DNA from: Microseira wollei NIES-4236
Lineage (GTDB): Bacteria > Cyanobacteriota > Cyanobacteriia > Cyanobacteriales > Aerosakkonemataceae
DNA: 64,000 bases
Assembly: GCF_020521235.1 (NCBI RefSeq)
Contig: NZ_BLAY01000002.1
Location: 62,001 to 126,000 of the forward strand
Direction: 5' to 3'
The translations under genes and the position numbers were made by a program. Shown here one piece after another: positions 61,226 through 64,000 of the stretch. Each line of letters opens with the position of its first letter. Positions within the stretch are counted from its first letter, which is position 1. Below the pieces are notes generated by a model. The model had not been told where the DNA came from. It worked only from the letters and a program-made list of their open reading frames with translations, and did no database searches.

Positions 61226-62446
61226 ATGGATCAGCGCATTCTCAAGCTAAAAAAAACCTTTGAAATATTTGATAAAGATAGGAATGGAGCAATTAGTATC
61301 AACGAATTCAAGCAGGTTATACAAGCACTCGGACAAAGTGTTACAGAAACCCAGCTACAAGAGATTATCGCCGAAAGTGATATAAATCGTGATGGAGAAA
61401 TCGATTTCGAGGAATTTTGTTCAATCAGCATTGTTTCTGTTGACACTCAAAGTCCAGAGCAAGACTTGATGCAAGTGTTTCAGAAATTTGATAAAAATGG
61501 CGATGGCTATATCGATGTTCAAGAAATGAGCAGCGAAGCCATGTCAATTCTGAACACAACATTATCAGAACCAGAAATTATGGAAATGTTTCGGATAGCT
61601 GATAGTGATGGTAATGGTCAGCTAGATTATCAGGAGTTTGTTAAAGTCATCATGGCGAAGAGTGATGAAATGGCATCGTCCTCTGATCTAGCGATTTCGT
61701 CTAACTTGGACGGTTTTAACTTCGTGCATGAAATTCCAGAAGAATCATGGAATTTTGTAGAGCAACTGCAGCAAAAGGCATATTCCCATCCAGCTTTTAA
61801 TCATCCCTATCTTCAAAGGTTAGCAGAGGGAAATCTACCGGATGTAATTGGAGCTATAAAAGATTATGCAGTGCAGTATTCTCAATATAGCAAAAACTTT
61901 AAAACTTATCTTAATCTTGCTATTTATCAATTAACAAATCAAGAACATAAGCAATTAATTAGCGAAAATTATCAAGAATAAAACGGTCATTTAGACAAGC
62001 AGCATGTGCAAATATTAGCAAATTTAGGCATAGATTTAGAATGGGTTGAAAATGTTCCCCATACTGTACTTTTTAAGCGGTTTCAGAATGGATTGGGAGT
62101 AACTGAAACAGATTTAAAACAAGTTTGTCCGGAAGCAATGCAATTTTGTGAACGAATGCAGGAAATTTGCTCGAAAGATGTTGCTAGTGCGATCGCTGCC
62201 ATTGGATTAGCGGCAGAATTGGGAGTCAAGCAAATGTATAGTTATATTCTCGAAGCTATTAAACGCTATACGCCCCTTGCTCCCCGTGAGTATGTCTTTT
62301 TTACACTCCATACCCAAATGGATGAGGAACATACTCATGCTTTGAAAGCGATCGCGGCAGATTTAGCCAGCACAAATGAAAGAAAAGAGCAACTCTCCCA
62401 AGGCATGGAAATGGCACTGGCTGCTCGCAATTCATCAGAAAAATGG
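61226..62446 (+). pseudogene. Calmodulin-like EF-hand fused to heme-oxygenase-like (diiron oxidase-type) domain, split by a stop codon
   Basis: First part, 251 residues: four canonical EF-hand loops at 16-27 (DKDRNGAISINE), 52-63, 89-100 (DKNGDGYIDVQE) and 126-137, all with Asp at position 1 and Glu at 12. From about 165 a TenA/PqqC/heme-oxygenase-like helical fold begins (HPAFNHPYLQRLAEGNL, YAVQYSQYSKNFKTYL). The in-frame stop TAA at 61979 comes in ISENYQE-stop-NGHLDKQH, exactly where this fold has its metal-binding E/H helix; the same frame then continues through 62446 (GIDLEWVENVPHT, FFTLHTQMDEEHTHALKAI). A single codon change would restore a 407-codon frame. The second part could restart at GTG 62006. 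The 3' end is cut by a noncoding element, after which WDALLERALKMPEKN joins the next gene. Confidence 0.75.
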
Positions 62447-62843
62447 GTAGAAACCCCGTCCTTATAGGACGGCTTTACAGTTTTAGCGCTACTGCCTTGG
62501 GGTTGCTAGACCTGGTGTACTTTTGTAATGTACTTTCGACGGGACAGTTACCGCCTCAAGTTTGACAACCCTGTACACATAGCGTTTTGCTACCGAGGTA
62601 GCCTCCCTTGCGGGGTAATGTTAGCTTCGACAAAGTTAACGGTCGGTACTATATCAAAGACACTGACTTAACCCTCTAAATCTGTTTAATCCTTGATTTC
62701 TAGAGCCTGGAACTAGCGAGCGCATTCCAAGGTAGGAACTCAAACACTTGCCGTTAACGTAGTACACGAAGTACTTAGTCTGGTCAACTATCCTAAAAGT
62801 TTGAGGCTAGAAGCCCCTCGCCTTTAGGCAGGGGTGTTGACTC
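62447..62843 (-). mobile_element. Noncoding IS200/IS605-derived element
   Basis: About 397 bp without an ORF. On the minus strand it begins with the hairpin region CACCCCTGCCTAAAGGCGAG and ends with CCGTCCTATAAGGACGGGGT followed by TTCTAC, the usual paired ends of cyanobacterial IS605-type elements. The interior has no tnpA or tnpB reading frame but could still give a guide-type RNA. Boundaries are uncertain by a few bases; no target duplication is expected for this class. Confidence 0.65.
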
Positions 62844-62873
62844 TGGGATGCTTTGCTTGAACGTGCTTTAAAA

Positions 62874-64000
62874 ATGCCAGAGAAAAATAACCAATTTATC
62901 TCCCCAGCTCAGTTGTACGAAACAAGCAGTCAAAAGTGGGTGCGTAAAGAACCCTCTTGTTTATCTGATTTTACAGCTCGTCCGGCAATTTTTGAATTGT
63001 GCGAACCAGTCAAAGATGCTGTCATCCTCGATTTAGGTTGCGGTGAGGGATACTGTGCAAGGGAGTTGATGCGTCGAGGTGCTAGCAAGGTGATTGGAGT
63101 GGATATCTCGGCAAACTCCATCGCTGCAGCGCAAGCTGAGGAACAGCGCGAACCCCTTGGTATTACTTACCTGACAGGAAATTCAATCAATGTTTTAGAA
63201 TTACTGCGGAACGGCAATCTTTTGACTGAGCAGGAAGGGTACTTCGATGTAATTGTAGCTGTATTCCTGTTTAACTACCTTACCCTCCATGAAATGTTGC
63301 AATGTATGACCCAAGTGCAACAGTTACTAAAACCAGGAGGACGATTTATTTTTTCAGTTCCCCACCCTAGCTTTGCTTTTTGGAGTAATCCCCAAGCCAG
63401 TTTCCACTTCGATGTCCAAGGATTAGCTGGGAGTGAGGATAATTCCCTCGGTTACTTCTCAGCTCGCGATCGCCTCCTACCAGGAAAAATAGCACGTCGA
63501 GATGGTACCCAGCTACAGGTGCAAGTCCGACACAAAACCATGCAGGATTACTTTGAAGCCTTACGTAAGAGTGGTTTTGAAACTTTGCCTATAGTGCAAG
63601 AGTTAAGAGTTACTGACGAGCATATAGAGCTAGATAGAGCATTCTTTGGCAGCTTATATGATATCCCCCTGCATGTAGCTTTCAGCATTCAGAAACAGGC
63701 ATTCCAGCAACCACAACCATTGGCTAAAAAAGAAAAAGCCATGAGCAACGACATTATTTGGTCGCCCATTTTCAGCGAGGAGGATTATTGCTTTCAATTC
63801 CCTTCAGAAGTCCTGGATGAATTTCGTCAGGCACACAGACATCTCAAAGCAAATGATATTACATGGGAAAATTATCAAATAGGTGATGCGGGAGAACTAC
63901 CTCACTTACAAGCCTTTGCCCATAAAATGCGCGACTGCTGCTACGACACAACTGGCTTTGTCCTCATTCAAGGATTACCCCTCCAGGAGTTTGGTGATAG
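62874..64000 (+). CDS. SAM methyltransferase fused to TauD/TfdA-like dioxygenase (runs off the edge)
   Basis: At least 375 codons, open at the right end. Residues 1-270 form a class I methyltransferase: motif I AVILDLGCGEGYCAREL, the ribose-binding IGVDIS, motif IV YFDVIVAVFLFNYL and post-motif LKPGGRFIFSVPHPSF. After a KK-rich linker (about 290-300) a second domain starts (IIWSPIFSEEDYCFQFPSEV, LQAFAHKMRDCCYDTTGFVL, IQGLPLQEFGD), which resembles the N-terminus of Fe(II)/2-oxoglutarate TauD-type oxygenases; its HxD motif would lie beyond the window. The frame is open upstream to 62841 (WDALLERALK), which fits the end of the heme-oxygenase-like domain, so the present ATG may be internal to a formerly larger fusion protein. 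Confidence 0.8.
   Translation, partial: MPEKNNQFISPAQLYETSSQKWVRKEPSCLSDFTARPAIFELCEPVKDAVILDLGCGEGYCARELMRRGASKVIGVDISANSIAAAQAEEQREPLGITYLTGNSINVLELLRNGNLLTEQEGYFDVIVAVFLFNYLTLHEMLQCMTQVQQLLKPGGRFIFSVPHPSFAFWSNPQASFHFDVQGLAGSEDNSLGYFSARDRLLPGKIARRDGTQLQVQVRHKTMQDYFEALRKSGFETLPIVQELRVTDEHIELDRAFFGSLYDIPLHVAFSIQKQAFQQPQPLAKKEKAMSNDIIWSPIFSEEDYCFQFPSEVLDEFRQAHRHLKANDITWENYQIGDAGELPHLQAFAHKMRDCCYDTTGFVLIQGLPLQEFGD

Overview
The window reads as chromosomal DNA of a filamentous cyanobacterium, probably of the Oscillatoria/Microcoleus/Kamptonema type (inference). Signs seen: very many GCGATCGC (HIP1) octamers, heptanucleotide STRR repeats (TAATGGG, GGCTAAT, CCAATTA and variants), and gene types typical of cyanobacteria: CyRepA1-type replication protein, group 3 sigma factor SigF, DUF3285, PanC-Cmk fusion, Uma2 proteins, an NB-ARC/WD40 STAND protein, DUF2301 and DUF4870 membrane proteins. 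Housekeeping genes are spread along the whole window.

Layout. 0-13 kb: small coiled-coil protein, SAM methyltransferase, a large CyRepA1-like protein, sigF, a Bax-inhibitor-1-like membrane protein, prfB with its programmed frameshift, then the run DUF3285-ybeY-dgkA-trpG, a degenerate MBL-fold protein and a PGM1-type ligase. 13-26 kb: signalling/conflict-type block: an HTH-TIR-AAA protein and an AAA protein in tandem with a TnpB element between them, then (minus strand) an HTH-NB-ARC-WD40 STAND gene overlapping a carotenoid-oxygenase gene by 4 nt. 26-36 kb: an Rpn-like gene broken by two mobile palindromes, a lysozyme fusion, a hybrid histidine kinase, and three glycine-zipper/LEA-like helical-repeat proteins. 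36-49 kb: Ser/Thr kinase, Uma2, alpha/beta hydrolase, a dead ParD/ParE module, RemA-like protein, TPR protein, hflX, grxC-gshB (glutathione), two DUF4870 proteins, a Gfo/Idh/MocA oxidoreductase. 49-60 kb: secreted protein, GH10 xylanase overlapping dprA, frameshifted GNAT, DUF2301, SAM-hydroxide adenosyltransferase, a wrecked group II intron protein, purM, RlpA-like protein, panC-cmk. 60-64 kb: transposase relics, then a calmodulin-like EF-hand plus heme-oxygenase-like gene interrupted by a stop codon and by a noncoding IS605-derived element, followed by a methyltransferase-dioxygenase fusion running off the right edge.

The most striking theme is the density of small palindromic repeats and what they have done to genes. 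At least two families left clean traces of mobility: a heptamer-armed hairpin cassette with a 7-bp target duplication and a TA-flanked MITE both sit in one gene, and removing both on paper restores an exact 375-codon frame. A third palindrome with a 5-bp duplication sits in the group II intron protein. Other repeats lie in frame inside apparently working genes (carotenoid oxygenase, WD40 protein, hflX, histidine kinase, CyRepA1, oxidoreductase) or supply their C-termini. The best candidates for undescribed biology are the heptamer-armed cassettes, the EF-hand/diiron-oxidase-like/methyltransferase/dioxygenase locus at the right edge, the STAND-carotenoid oxygenase pair and the glycine-zipper LEA-like cluster.
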